Source: Symsagittifera roscoffensis (lineage: Eukaryota > Xenacoelomorpha > Acoela > Convolutidae). Taken from it: a DNA stretch of 64,000 nucleotides. The stretch lies in contig NC_087066.1 of assembly GCF_963678635.1 (NCBI RefSeq), positions 17,049,275 through 17,113,274 of the forward strand. The letters run 5' to 3'. Each line of letters begins with the position of its first letter. Position 1 is the first letter of the stretch. The notes beneath the pieces were generated by a model. It saw only the letters and a program-made list of their open reading frames with translations. It was not told where the DNA came from and ran no database searches. The position numbers and the translations under genes were made by a program. Shown piece by piece: positions 1-11,700 of the stretch.

Positions 1-99
1 GTTGTTTTCTCATTTTCATTGAAAGGACTGAACGAGTTTCTTTTCAGCAGAGCACAGTTTTCTTGCATAAACTGCTCAACCAAAATTGATGAGCTGTCG

Positions 100-419
100 A
101 TAAAAAAAACACATTTATAAGTTTCATTCTTTGAGATGACATCTACAAAAGACATAATTTTGCTTTCAATTTGACAATGGATATTATCATATCGACGTTG
201 AAGCCGCAACATAGGCGGCATGCCACTAATGAATGTCTTGTTCCTGGCTATGAAGTTGAACATCTGGAATCGATAAGTGGGGTCAGTGAACCATTGACTG
301 TAATCTACGGTCCAGCAGTGGCATTTGCGTTTCCAGTCCTTAAAGTGGAAACTTACAATTGGTCTATGCAGCATCTGAACATCATCTCGGTAAAAAAAAT
401 GCAATGACTGCTACAAACT
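100..419 (+). pseudogene. Decayed fragment A of the giant-ORF (LTR-element) protein family
   Basis: A short + strand reading frame contains the string VIYGPAVAFAF followed by an HLNIISV block. The same two blocks, in the same spacing, occur in the giant ORF of the LTR element on the - strand (IYGPAVTYAF then HLSLISV, about residues 810-840 from its ATG). The DNA also matches over the core (ATCTACGGTCCAGCAGTG here against ATCTATGGTCCAGCAGTG there). There is no ATG-started long frame and stops flank the block, so this is a relic. Nearly the same 420 bases recur at 1705-2125. It is on the opposite strand to the intact element, so it comes from a separate insertion. The cellular function of the family is unknown. 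Confidence 0.6.
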
Positions 420-539
420 AATGAACAAAAAAACCAATGAAAAAGCAAAGAACTTGCGATTAAGAAAAACTCAAATTTGTTTTCTGTGATCAAAACTAGG
501 TGGAGCAAACAAGCTGAGAAAGTTGAAAGTAAATTGTGA

Positions 540-900
540 TGAAACATTTTAATTAGTTACTTTTTAATTTTACAATTACTGCGGTTATGAAAGTGCACAT
601 ACAATTTTTTGCGTGTTTTGTGTAGAAGTGTGTTTGAAGCATTCCAGCCTGCATAGTTGTTCTTATTCAACTAAGAGAACTGCTCGTTCTGTGGTAACGT
701 AAAGAAACCAGAATTGTCTCCCGAGAATTACGACTGTCTCATTGCTCCCTCCAACCACAGACTTTCTTAAATTTTACTCTCAGGACAACTAGCAACTAAA
801 ATGCTTCCCGCAAAGATTGGAAAACTTAGCATTAATTCAGCTTGTTTATTTTGGCGGGATCTTCCTGCGTCCCAACGTTTTGAACGGTGGCGTGTCACGG
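540..900. repeat. Distant direct repeat (also at ~7110-7460)
   Basis: The stretch containing AATTACTGCGGTTATGAAAG through the CCTCCAACCACAGAC region and on to CGTGTCACGGAG recurs at about 7110-7460, roughly 6.56 kb away. It marks the two ends of a larger duplicated segment holding the giant-ORF relics. It also links the 0-7 kb region to the 1.5 kb tandem units, which begin with the same motifs. Confidence 0.7.
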
Positions 901-978
901 AGCCGAAAACCCGGTTAGCCAAAAAAAATTAATCCCGGATAGCCGAAAAATAAAATCGTTCCCAAATAGCCAAAACGT

Positions 979-1417
979 TTATTAGGTTGGTTTATTTTGT
1001 ACTGTTGTTATCGCTCCGTGAATCAGGAAAATAAAAAAGCTTGCTGCGTTGAGCCCAAGTGCCATCTCTGATCTAATAAACAAAAAATTAGAGACTTATG
1101 AAGCTTTATTTATGAATAATTTTTGTAAACAGAATCAATTTTTGTCATTCTTTTTTGCAGTTTTTTTTGTTTTTTTTTTTCAGATTCAGGAAAACTTCCC
1201 TCTTCATCCGACATTTGAACATGCTGCAACGTTTTGAAAATGTTGAAAAAGTTTTATTAAGTTGGTTTATTTTGTACTGTTGTTATCGCTCCGTGAATCA
1301 GGAAAATAAAAAAGCTTGCTGCGTTGAGCACAAGTGCCATCTCTGTTCTAATAAACAAAAAGTTTGAGACTTATGAAGCTTTATTTATGAATAGTTTTTG
1401 CAAACAGCATCAAAAAA
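979..1417. repeat. Direct tandem duplication, period ~275 bp
   Basis: Bases 979-1142 recur at about 1254-1417 with few differences; both contain the run GTACTGTTGTTATCGCTCCG and then GACTTATGAAGCTTTATTTA. The short frames here come from this duplication and from a T-rich run near 1160-1180. No coding potential is evident. Confidence 0.75.
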
Positions 1418-1704
1418 TTATTCATAAATTCGTCAATGCCATTCATCAGAAAGCACATGCAATTAACCTGCAATTAACCAAAATTTCGTTACATGATTCC
1501 TTCAAATTGCACCTTATGCTTAACCTGTGGTTTTTTAACCTGCAATATTCCGTGAAAGCCTCTTTTATTGCACAATCTATAATTTTTATTGATGAAAGTA
1601 TTGCCTGTTTGTAGAATCATCGAAATCTGAGTTCCATCTTAATTTTCATTTTAGGCCTGTGACATAAATTTTTATCATAAATCCGTAAATCCGGTTATTT
1701 TTAG

Positions 1705-2175
1705 GTTGTTTTTTCATTTTCATTGAAAGGACTGAGCGAGTTTCTTTTCAGCAGAGCACAGTTTTCTTGCATAAACTGCTCAACCAAAATTAATGAGCTG
1801 TCGATTAAAAAAAAACATTTATAAATTTCATTCTTTGAGATGACATCTACAAAAGACATAACTTTTGCTTTCAGTTTGACCATGGATATTATGATATGGA
1901 CGTTGAAGCCGCAACATAGGCGGCATTCCACTAATGAATTTCTTGTTACTGGCTATGAAGTTGAACATCTGGAATCGATAAGTGGAATCAGTGAACCATT
2001 GACTGTAATCTACGGTCCAGCAGTGGCATTTGCGTTTCCAGTCCTTAAAGTGGAAACTTACAATTGGTCTATGCAGCATCTGAACATCATCTCGGTAAAT
2101 ATAATGCAATGTCTGCTGCAAACTAAATTTGTACTGATTATGGAAGCTGATCAGTTCGTCTTTCTGTCTACCTGA
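1705..2175 (+). pseudogene. Decayed fragment B of the giant-ORF protein family
   Basis: This is the longest of the relic copies. It reads through a segment ending EPLTVIYGPAVAFAF, then HLNIISV, and continues to a TGA near 2173. It is a near-duplicate of 1-419 (offset about 1705 bases), and its flank is also duplicated, so the copies arose by DNA duplication and not by independent insertion. Homology to the giant ORF of the LTR element rests on the IYGPAV...HL..ISV block plus weaker similarity on its N-terminal side (ESISGVSE against GIIRGLEE). The - strand also has an open frame here, but only the + strand translation matches the giant ORF, so + is the original coding strand. Confidence 0.6.
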
Positions 2176-2199
2176 TTCATTGCAACACAGTGCATCCAT

Positions 2200-3120
2200 A
2201 ATATTGTTAGTAAGGATGGCAAATCAATAGCTTGACTTTCAAGCAATGAAACAACTAAAAAACGCGCACACCAAGTTACAATTGGAAAAAAAAAATTTGT
2301 CTAAAACTGAGATCTGTTCCAAACAACTTGCAAAGTCATAAATATTCGAAAGAACTGAACTAAAATATGGGACAGAAAAAACACTTGTATATAATATGCA
2401 ATCGGAGCTACGATTAATTTAATTTTGAAAGAATGACGGCAAAGAAAATAGCTGTCATCAGGTGTTGCTTCAAAGTATCAGGTTTTCGGCATGCATACAA
2501 ATGATAAAATTTGAATTGCGTCCACAGATCTGAAAAATCAGATACAATATTTTGCCAAAATTTTTTAAGCTCAGAAAGTCCTTCAAATTATGTGATTGAT
2601 CGAAATAACATTAATCAAACAAACCACAACTTACCTACAATAAAAAACCTTTTTTACTGGCCTTTAAAAGTTCAAAAAATTTTCAAGCAAACAAAAACTT
2701 TGTAGAACCAAAAAATTAAGCCTACAATTTTATGCCTCAAGGTTTTGTGTACTTTGAGACAAATCAAATAATCTCAGCTCTGCGTAAAATTAAAAAACTT
2801 TTTAAAAATGAAAGAGATTAAGAACAAAATTGAAAACAAGGGAAACAAGGTTGCTCTCTTTTCATCAATTAATTTCAAACAAAGTTTTTGGTCATGGCAA
2901 GGTTAGTTTAGAGGAAAGTTACTAAAATCAAATTGTTTTTCAATTTAAAGATCAAAAAAATTTCAGGCAAGGCTTAGTTCTGAATTATCAGACAGAACAA
3001 TTCATTAAGTGAGCAATGTTTAATATATAATTTAGAAATTAACCCTGATACCTATGAAAATGTGCCTGTTTTTCAATTTTAAACTTGACAAGAAAAATAT
3101 TCACCTTTTTTGAACCGTAC
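2200..3120. other. AT-rich stretch without recognisable gene
   Basis: This stretch is dominated by A/T runs and short frames with no recognisable domain, RNA gene or terminal repeat. It separates relic B from the next relic cluster and may be decayed element sequence beyond recognition. Confidence 0.6.
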
Positions 3121-3149
3121 TTACTTAACCATTTGCTGGTGATCTTCAA

Positions 3150-3372
3150 TCTTCAGAAAAACAACTACAGTTTCCAAAAGGACTAAGAGTGAACAAGAAT
3201 CAATACTTGGAAAGAACTTCATGGAATTTGGAGATAGAAGTTTCAGTAACTTTGAATTGCAGAAGCTGAAGGTATCGCTACGGATTACAATACGGTAGAA
3301 AAAAAATAAGAGATCTACCTTCTGAAAACGGAAACGCAACCACTGCTTGAAACATCAGGACATCGTAACTAG
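3150..3372 (+). pseudogene. Decayed fragment K1, C-terminal part of the giant-ORF family
   Basis: The segment encodes, across stops, a FPKRTKSEQES-like block and later a LLETSGHRN block. These match the GTVPKELRDDLSEI and LLEASGERN blocks in the C-terminal region of the LTR element's giant ORF (about residues 2072 and 2134 from its ATG). A frame break and an in-frame TAA lie between them. It sits immediately upstream of relic C, which represents a more N-terminal region, so the order is scrambled relative to the intact ORF. This fits the tandem duplication of the region. Confidence 0.5.
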
Positions 3373-3414
3373 AGAAGCAATTTCAAAAAAAAACTTCAAA
3401 TTTCAATATTTAAG

Positions 3415-3700
3415 ATGACATATACAAAAGACTTAATTTTTGCATTCATTTTGAACTTGGATATTTTAATATCGACGTTGAAGCTGCAACATATGTGGCA
3501 TGTCACTAATCAATTACAGGTTCCTGGCCATGAAATTGAACATCTGGTATCGATAAGGGGGGTCAGTGTAACGTTGACTGTAATCTATGGTCCAGCAGTG
3601 CCTCTTGCGTTTCCAGACCTTAAAGTGGAAACTTACACTTGATTTATGCAGCACCTAAGCATCATCTCAGTAATTATATTGCCAATGTCTCCTGCAACAT
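3415..3700 (+). pseudogene. Decayed fragment C of the giant-ORF protein family
   Basis: The frame contains TLTVIYGPAVPLAF, matching the IYGPAVTYAF block of the giant ORF, and stops soon after at a TGA. The following HLSIISV block is still recognisable just past the stop. It follows relic K1 directly. Relics C, D and E share PLAF where A and B have AFAF, so they form a subgroup. Confidence 0.55.
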
Positions 3701-4249
3701 CGTGACACCCTGTGCGAACTAACTTTGTCCTGTTTATGGAAGCTGATGAGTTCGTCTTTCTGTCTACCTGATTCATCCCAACACATGGCAACCATACTTT
3801 TGTGAGTAAGGATGGCAATTCAATAGCTTGAGTCTCATACAATAAAAAACAAATCAAAAACGTTCACACCAAGGAAGTACAATTGGAGAAAATTATATTT
3901 CCTAAATTTTTGAGATCTGTCCAAAACAGCATGCAAAGTCAAGAATATTCTTATGAACTGAACAAAGATGAAGGACAGAAAAAAAACTTATGCCGTAGAT
4001 TAGAGTCAATATGACCATCTGGTTGTAGGTGTTCCTTAAGAAACTTTAACGAGAGTTAACATAACTCAAATTACAGTCACCACCGCGCAGTGAAAGAGAC
4101 TACGAAAACGACTGGCGATGATGGAAGAGACATGTACAAAGTCAGGTGTTCTATTGTACAGAGTTATTCTTTACTGTTCTGTTGTCAGTCCATTGTTGCA
4201 GAGCACAAAATCTGGAGGATTGGCTTCAATTTCAATATTTAAGATGACA

Positions 4250-4530
4250 TCTACAAAAAACAATTTTTTTTTTGATTCAATTTGACCTTGGATAAAATGA
4301 TATCGACGTTGAAGCTGCAACATAGGCGGAAAATCTTTAATTATTTTCTTGTTCCTTGCCATGAAATTGATCATCTGGTATCGATAAATGGTGTCAGTGA
4401 ACCGTTGACTGTAATCTACGGTCCAGCAGTGCCTCTTGCGTTTCCAGACCTTAAAGCACGTGGACATCAGCTCGCTAATCATTATGCAAATGTCTGCTGC
4501 AATCATCGTTGTACCCTTTGCGAACCAACT
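4250..4530 (+). pseudogene. Decayed fragment D of the giant-ORF protein family
   Basis: This is another copy with VNGVSEPL-like sequence and the VIYGPAVPLAF block. After LKARGHQ it departs from the other copies where a small deletion has removed the usual VETY block. It belongs to the same subgroup as C and E. Confidence 0.55.
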
Positions 4531-4713
4531 TTGTACTGATTATGCAAGCTGATGAGATCGTCTTTCTGTCCACCTGATTCATCACAACACATAGCAACCA
4601 TAATATTGTGAGTAAGGATTGCAATTCAATAGCTTGAGTCTCATACAATGAAAAACAACTCAAAAACGCGCACACCAAGGATGTACAATTGGAGAAAATT
4701 ATTTTGCCTAAAA

Positions 4714-4990
4714 ATATGTCTTTAAAGTTAGAAAAGAGGAAAGGCTTAGTTCTGAATAATTTGCGCTGTAAGATGTTCGGCACAGTTTCCAAAAGGACTA
4801 AGAGTGAACAAGAATCAATACTTAGAAAGAACTTCATGGAATTTGGAGGTAGAAGTTTCAGTAACTTTGAATTGCAGAAGCTGAAGGGATCGCTAGCTAC
4901 GCATTACAATACAGTAGAAAAAAAATAAGAGATGTACCTTCTGAGAATGGAAACGAAACCACTGCTGGAAACATTAGGACATCGTAACTA
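4714..4990 (+). pseudogene. Decayed fragment K2, C-terminal part of the giant-ORF family
   Basis: An open frame with the FGTVSKRTKSEQESI block corresponds to GTVPKELRDDLSEI of the giant ORF. It ends at a TAA near 4926, after which a LLETLGHRN-like trace is visible. It is the tandem duplicate of K1 (3150-3372) and lies directly upstream of relic E. Confidence 0.5.
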
Positions 4991-5036
4991 GAGAATCAAC
5001 TTCAAAAAAACACTTTTTCAAATTTCAATATTTAAG

Positions 5037-5345
5037 ATGACATCTACAAAAGACATAATTTTTGCATTCATTTTGAACTTGGATATTTTGATATCGACGT
5101 TGAAGCTGCAACATAGGTGGCATATCACTAACCATTTTCTTGTTCCTGGTCATGAAGTTGAACATCTGGAATCGATAAGTGGGGTCAGTGAACCATTGAC
5201 TGTAATCTACGGTCCAGCAGTGCCTCTTGCGTTTCCAGACCTTAAAGTGGAAACTTACATTTGGTTTATGCAGCACCTGAACATCATCTCAGTAATTATA
5301 ATGCCAATGTCTGCTACAAACATCTTGACACCCTGTGCGAACTAA
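5037..5345 (+). pseudogene. Decayed fragment E of the giant-ORF protein family
   Basis: A 102-codon frame with the VIYGPAVPLAF block and HLNIISV block aligns with residues ~780-840 of the giant ORF. It is the best preserved of the C/D/E subgroup and is followed at 6.0-6.7 kb by C-terminal relic sequence in the order expected from the intact ORF. Confidence 0.6.
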
Positions 5346-6019
5346 CTTTGTCCTGATTATGGAAACTGATGAGTTCGTCTTTCTGTCTACTTGATTCATC
5401 CCAACACATGGCAACCATACTTTTGTGAGTAAGGATGGCAATTCAATAGCTTGAGTCTCATACAATAAAAAACAACTCAAAAACGTTCACACCAAGGAAG
5501 TACAATTGGAGAAAATTATATTTCCTAAAATTTTGAGATCTGTCCAAAACAGCATGCAAAATCAAGAATATTCTTATGAACTGAACAAAGATAAAGGACA
5601 GAAAAAACTTATGCCGTAGTTTAGAGTCAATGTGACCATCTGGTTGTAGGTTTTCCTTAAGAAACTTTAACGAGAGTTTCCATAACTCAAATTACAGTCA
5701 CCACCGCGCAGTGAAAGAGACTACGAAAACGACTGGCGATGATGCAAGAGACATCTACAAAGTCAGGCGTTCTGTTGTACAGAGTTATTCTTTACTGTTC
5801 TGTTGTCAGTCCATTGTTGCAGAGCACAAAATCTGGAGGATTGGCTTGGTCCAAATCAAATAAATTGCAACAGTGGCGTCCGTTTTACAAGGAAACGCCG
5901 TGAAAAATCAGAGAAAGCGAATACCAAGATGCAGAAGATTGTGTTTTTTCCTGAGATGAAAAACATTGGATACCAAGATGCAGAGGGTTGCTTAAACAAC
6001 TGTCGATGTCGACATAGTA

Positions 6020-6700
6020 CGATACTTAGTAGCTCCAGCGTGGCTTCCCTGTGCAAGAGTCGCTAGCCAATGGTTGAGAAAAACCAACAAACTTCGATCG
6101 CTCAACCCTGTTCAATGCCAACGTGCATAACATTCGCAAAAATGTCAGAAAGATTTGGGCTGTAAGATGTTCGCCCCAGTTTCTAAAAGGACTAAGAGTG
6201 AACAAGAATCAATACCCGGAAAGATCATCATTGAATTTGTTGGTAGAAATTTCAGTAACTTTGAAGCGAAGAAGCTGAAGGGATCGCTTGCTATGGATTA
6301 CAATGCAGTAGATAAAAAATGCGAGATTTACCTTCTGAAAGTGCAAACGAAACCGCTGCTGGAAACATCAGGACATCGCAACTAGAGGAGCATCATGCTA
6401 ACACCTGATGAATTCCGTAGCCACTGTTGGTTGCAGACATGTCGCACTTTGCGCCAACTAAGTTCGTACTGACCTGGGACGTAAAAGAGATGCTCTCCAT
6501 CGCTTCAAAAGACATATCGCAAGCAATGACGATAATTGTAATTGGAGTGCTGCAGGCGATTCGATGGCCAGAAAATCATACAACAGAGAACCATAGTCAA
6601 AAAGTGCCAACGAAAAACAGCTGGAACACTTAAAGTGTCTGAAGGATTTATATTTTCTCGAGGCTATCTGCAAGAAACTGAAACGTCACATCCAATGAAA
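6020..6700 (+). pseudogene. Decayed C-terminal segment of the giant-ORF family (best preserved relic)
   Basis: Read across several stops and frame changes, this stretch is collinear with roughly residues 2020-2240 of the LTR element's giant ORF. The order is: SVASLCKSR (SMMANLCGSH in the element), TFAKMS (RLARMS), KPLLETSGHRN (EPLLEASGERN), FVLTWDVKEM (LCLVWDVEEI), QAIRWPENHTTE (LALRWIEENTTK), and FLEAICKK (LFETACKV). Six matching blocks in the same order make homology firm despite the decay. Orientation (+) is opposite to the intact element, so this is a remnant of another, older insertion or of a related gene. Confidence 0.7.
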
Positions 6701-7477
6701 GTTAAGAAGGAAGGGTCCAGTAAAAAACAGAGCAAAATGAACAGCTCCTTTCTGCTAGATAATTATTTGGAAGCCCTCAAGAGAATTTTAGTCAATTGAA
6801 TTCAGTAATGGAATGGCGGATTTCAAAATATAGAGGACAGCCTCTAACAGCGCGGTAATTGTTACTGACGTATTGCGAAACACAAAAACCGAGATTGCGG
6901 AGGATATGTCACGGGGAAGTTATATAGAGTATTGAATCAGTAAAACACCATGATACAAGACCGATTAGAATAAATTAGTTGGTTCAGAACTTTTGAACAA
7001 AATAACCAATGAAAAAGCAAAGAATTTGCGAACAAGAAAAAACTCAAATTTGTTTTCTGTGACCAAAACTAGCTGGAGCAAACAAGCTGAGAAAATTGAA
7101 AGTAAAATGTCATGAAAAATTTTATATAGTTACTTTTTAATTTTATAATTACTGCGGTTATGAAAGTGCACATACAATTTTTTGCGTGTTTAGTGTAGAA
7201 ATGTGTTTGAAGCATTCCAGCCTGCATAGTTGTTCTTATTCAATTAAGAGAACCGTTCGTTTTGTGGTAACGTAAAGAAACCAGAATTGTCTCCCGAGAG
7301 ACGACTGTCTCATTGTTCCCTCCAACCACGGACTTTCTTAAATTTTACACTCAGGACAACTAGCAACTAAAATGCTTCCCACGAAAATTGGAAAACTTAG
7401 CATTATTTGAGCTTGTTTATTTTGGCAGGATCTTCCTGCGTCCCAACATTTTTGAACGGTGGCGTGTCACGGAGTCA

Positions 7478-7575
7478 AATACCCGGTTAGCCGAAAAACA
7501 AATTAATCACGGATAGCCGAAAAAACAATTTGTTCCCGGATAGCCAAAAAAAAATCAATTCGTGCCTAGCCTTAA
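7478..7575. repeat. Imperfect ~28-bp repeats, GGATAGCCGAAAAA core
   Basis: GGTTAGCC/GGATAGCC followed by A-runs occurs three to five times at ~28-base spacing here, in the same place of the other tandem units (about 9010-9145 and 10515-10655), and once or twice near 910-945. The same module in reverse orientation (TTTTTTCGGCTATCCGGGAA then GGCTCCGTG) is found at 15425, 20475, 24375 and 53100, next to the GDI 5' flank copies. It may be the end of a mobile element family. Confidence 0.6.
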
Positions 7576-8604
7576 AACAATTGTTCACCTTATTAAACTA
7601 GATTATTACCTTGAATATTCCAACAACAATATTAATTAGTTATAATAAAGCCGAAGCAACCGATACACCAGACCAATAGTCCATATATTACAATTTCTTC
7701 ATTGAAAAGACAGTTGGAGTGCTCTTATTTGCCCATTTTTTCGTGGTAATTTTTTCGATTGTCTCGGTAGCTCTTGGCTTTTTATTGCTTTTTAACCAAA
7801 ACACTCTTCAGCTTTATATTTCTTGACTGTGAGCCAAATTGAACATTTTCTTCCCATTTGTTTTTTCCAACGACTGTTTCAGCTCTCAGAGCAGTTGGTG
7901 GTAAGGAAGTTTGGCTCTCTATCAAAACCATTACAGAACTTGATCGAAAAAAAATCTAGCCAAATCTTTTCAAAGTATTTTGTAAATTTTCGCATTTGTG
8001 GATATCGAGTTTTCAAAACCAAAAATTTGGGCGAGTTCACAAACTTTCAATAACAACTTCGAACTAAAGCTACTGGCGAGAACTTGGTATGGGCAAAAAA
8101 TAAAATTTTGAGGGTTATAATCTTCTTTAAGTTGCTGATCGGCTGGCTCGTGAGATTGATTCGGATAATTTTTTCCAAATATTTTACTACAAATAATCAT
8201 TGGAGAGAACTGAGTGATATATCTTATTAACGCCCTTTTCAGTCGTGATTCGAAAGACATTTAAAAGTTTCAAACTCTGTCGAGAAAAAATGTTTTGAAA
8301 TTTTTGGTTCTGTCTCACTTCGAGTCAATAAAGCAAGCGAGCAGGCTTACAATAGGTTATTTTATTTTCTCTCATTTTCTCTCATTTTCTCTCATTATTT
8401 TTGGGATTTTATTGCTCATTTTCTCTCATTATTTTTGGCTTGCTCATTTTCTCTCATTATTTTTGGGATTTTATTTTAGAGTTATCAGTATCAATTCGCC
8501 TAAATTTTGTGATAAACTTATTAAAGAGCTAATCTTTCTTTGTTCAAATTTACCGCTCGTGTGTTTTCATATCATATGCGCGCTGGGCTTTCCTCTTCTG
8601 GTAA

Positions 8605-8735
8605 TCTTACCAAATCTCGCCGTCCCAGCCGTAGGCGAGTGAAATTTCCCTGGCGTAACTAGACGCAAGAAGGAGTGAGCTGGTGACTCGACCTCCCAAT
8701 CGACGTCAGGTTGTACCACTCCTTTCTTTTTTTTC
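8605..8735 (+). other. Repeated hairpin-rich segment ending in a T-run (possible small RNA)
   Basis: Within ~130 bases there is a CTCGCC/GGCGAG stem (8616-8621 with 8634-8639), a GCGT/ACGC stem, and a long hairpin. The hairpin pairs AGGAGTG (8671-8677) with CACTCCT (8717-8723), with an inner TGACTCGA/TCGAcGTCA stem, and is followed at once by a TTTCTTTTTTTT run like a Pol III stop. Copies lie at about 10115-10245 and 11680-11825. Unit 3 loses one inner pair (C to A), which argues against strong constraint. It is not a tRNA (no B box), 5S or an snRNA that I recognise, and it may simply be part of a SINE-like repeat. Confidence 0.3.
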
Positions 8736-11700
8736 TATTTTTTTCATCGCCTTTGAGCAATTTTAAACCCTAAGTGAAAGTATTCATAAATCATCCCAAA
8801 GAGCTTCCTTTCTTGCCCCAGTTGTCTGTTCCCTCATTGTTCCCTCCAACCACAGACTTTCTTATATTTTACTCTCAGAACAACTAGCAACTAAAATGCT
8901 TCCCGCGAAAATTGGAAAACTTAGCATTATTTCAGCTTGTTTATTTTGGCAGGATCTTCCTGCGTCCCAACATTTTTGAACGGTGGCGTGTCACGGAGTC
9001 AAATACCCGGTTGGCCGAAAAAAAAATTAATCACGGATAGCCGAAAAATAAAATTGTTCCCAAATAGCCAAAAAAAATCGTTACCGCATAGACAAAAAAC
9101 AATTTGTTCCCGGATAGCCAAAAAAACCAATTCGTGCCTAGCCTTAAAACAATTGTTCACCTTATTAAACTAGATTATTACCTTGAATATTACAACAACA
9201 ATATTAATTAGTTATAATAAAGCCGAAGCAACCGATACACCAGACCAATAGTCCATATATTACAATTTCTTCATTGAAAAGACAGTTGGAGTGCTCTTAT
9301 TTGCCCATTTTTTCGTGGTATTTTTTTCGATTGTCTCGGTAGCTCTTGACTTTTTATTGCTTTTTAACCAAAACACTCTTCAGCTTTATATTTCTTGACT
9401 GTGAGCCAAATTGAACATTTTCTTCCCATTTGTTTATTCCAACGACTGTTTCAGCTCTCAGAGCAATTGGTGGTTAGGAAGTTTGGCTCTCTATCAAAAC
9501 CATTACAGAGTTTGATCGAAAAAAAATCTAGCCAAATCTTTTCAAAGTATTTTGCAAATTTTCGCATTTGTGGATATCGAGTTTTCAAAACCAAAAAGTT
9601 GGGCGAGTTCACAAACTTTCAATAACAACTACGAACTAAAGCTACTGGCGAGAACTTGGTATGGGCAAAAAATAAAATTTTGAGGGTTACAATCTTCTTT
9701 AAGTTGCTGATCGGCTGGCTCGTGAGATTGATTCGGATAATTTTTTCCTAATATTTTACCACAAATAATCATTGGAGAGAACTGAGTGATATATCTTATT
9801 AACGCCCTTTTCAGTCGTGATTCGAAGGACATTTAAAAGTTTCAAACTCTGTCGAGAAAAAATGTTTTGAAATTTTTGGTTCTGTCTCACTTCGAGTCAA
9901 TAAAGCGAGCGAGCAGGCTTACAATAGGTTATTTTATTAGCATAAAATCTTGCTCATTTTCGCTCAATATTTTTGGGGTTTTATTTTAGGGTTATCAGTA
10001 TCAATTCGCCTAAATTTTGTGATAAACTTATTAAAGAGCTAATCTTTCTTTGTTCAAATTTACCGCTCGTGTGTTTTCATATCATATGCGCGCTGGGCTT
10101 TCCTCTTCTGGTAATCTTACCAAATCTCGCCGTCCCAGCCGTAGGCGAGTGAAATTTCCCTGGCGTAACTAGACGCAAGAAGGAGTGAGCTGGTGACTCG
10201 ACCTCCCAATCGACGTCAGGTTGTACCACTCCTTTCTTTTTTTTCTATTTTTTTCATCGCCTTTGAGCAATTTTAAACCCTAAGTGAAAGTATTCATAAA
10301 TCATCCCAAAGAGCTTCCTTTCTTGCCCCAGTTGTCTGTTCCCTCATTGTTCCCTCCAACCACAGACTTTCTTATATTTTACTCTCAGAACAACTAGCAA
10401 CTAAAATGCTTCCCGCGAAAATTGGAAAACTTAGCATTATTTCAGCTTGTTTATTTTGGCAGGATCTTCCTGCGTCCCAACATTTTTGAACGGTGGCGTG
10501 TCACGGAGTCAAATACCCGGTTAGCCGAAAAAAAATTAATCACGGATAGCCGAAAAATAAAATTGTTCCCAAATAGCCAGAAAAAATTGTTTCCGCATAG
10601 CCAAAAAACAATTTGTTCCCGGATAGCCAAAAAAAATCAATTCGTGCCTAGCCCTAAAACAATTGTTCACCTTATTAAACTAGATTATTACCTTGAATAT
10701 TACAACAACAATATTAATTAGTTATAATAAAGCCGAAGCAACCGATACACCAGACCAATAGTCCATATATTACAATTTCTTCATTGAAAAGACAGTTGGA
10801 GTGCTCTTATTTGCCCATTTTTTCGTGGTATTTTTTTCGATTGTCTCGGTAGCTCTTGACTTTTTATTGCTTTTTAACCAAAACACTCTTCAGCTTTATA
10901 TTTCTTGACTGTGAGCCAAAGTGAACATTTTCTTCCCATTTGTTTATTCCAACGACTGTTTCAGCTCTCAGAGCAGTTGGTGGTTAGGAAGTTTGGCTCT
11001 CTATCAAAACCATTACAGAGTTTGATCGAAAAAAAATCTAGCCAAATCTTTTCAAAGTATTTTGTAAATTTTCGCATTTGTGGATATCGAGTTTTCAAAA
11101 CCAAAAAGCTGGGCGAGTTCACAAACTTTCAATAACAACTTCGAACTAAAGCTACTGGCGAGAACTTGGTATGGGCAAAAAATAAAATTTTGAGGGTTAT
11201 AATCTTCGTTAAGTTGCTGATCGGCTGGCTCGTGAGATTGATTCGGATAATTTTTTCCAAATATTTTACCACAAATAATCATTGGAGAGAACTGAGTGAT
11301 ATATCTTATTAACGCCCTTTTCAGTCGTGATTCGAAGGACATTTAAAAGTTTCAAACTCTGTCGAGAAAAAATGTTTTGAAATTTTTGGTTCTGTCTCAC
11401 TTCGAGTCAATAAAGCAAGCGAGCAGGCTTACAATAGGTTATTTTATTTTCTCTCATTTTCTCTCATTTTCTCTCATTATTTTTGGGATTTTATTGCTCA
11501 TTTTCTCTCATTATTTTTGGCTTGCTCATTTTCTCTCATTATTTTTGGGATTTTATTTTAGAGTTATCAGTATCAATTCGCCTAAATTTTGTGATAAACT
11601 TATTAAAGAGCTAATCTTTCTTTGTTCAAATTTACCGCTCGTGTGTTTTCATATCATATGCGCGCTGGGCTTTCCTCTTCTGGTAATCTTACCAAATCTC

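Larger units (their letters stand above)
3150..5850. repeat. Tandem duplication of ~1.62 kb (3160-4240 and 4780-5850)
   Basis: The run AAAAGGACTAAGAGTGAACA occurs at about 3177 and again at about 4793. Similarity then extends through relics C/E and the following non-coding part up to GTTGCAGAGCACAAAATC (about 4195 and 5815). The intervening relic D belongs to the start of the second copy's flank. The duplicates differ by scattered substitutions and small indels, so the event is old. Confidence 0.7.

Noticed and set aside
8295-8642. 115-codon hydrophobic frame, also at 11377-11724
   Set aside because: Most of it is the TCTCATTTTC microsatellite in translation, and the equivalent place in unit 2 (9857-10160) is not open. 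Not a membrane protein gene.
8671-8723. tRNA-like reading of the AGGAGTG/CACTCCT hairpin
   Set aside because: A 7-bp acceptor-like stem is present, but there is no TTCGA B box, anticodon arm or proper length.
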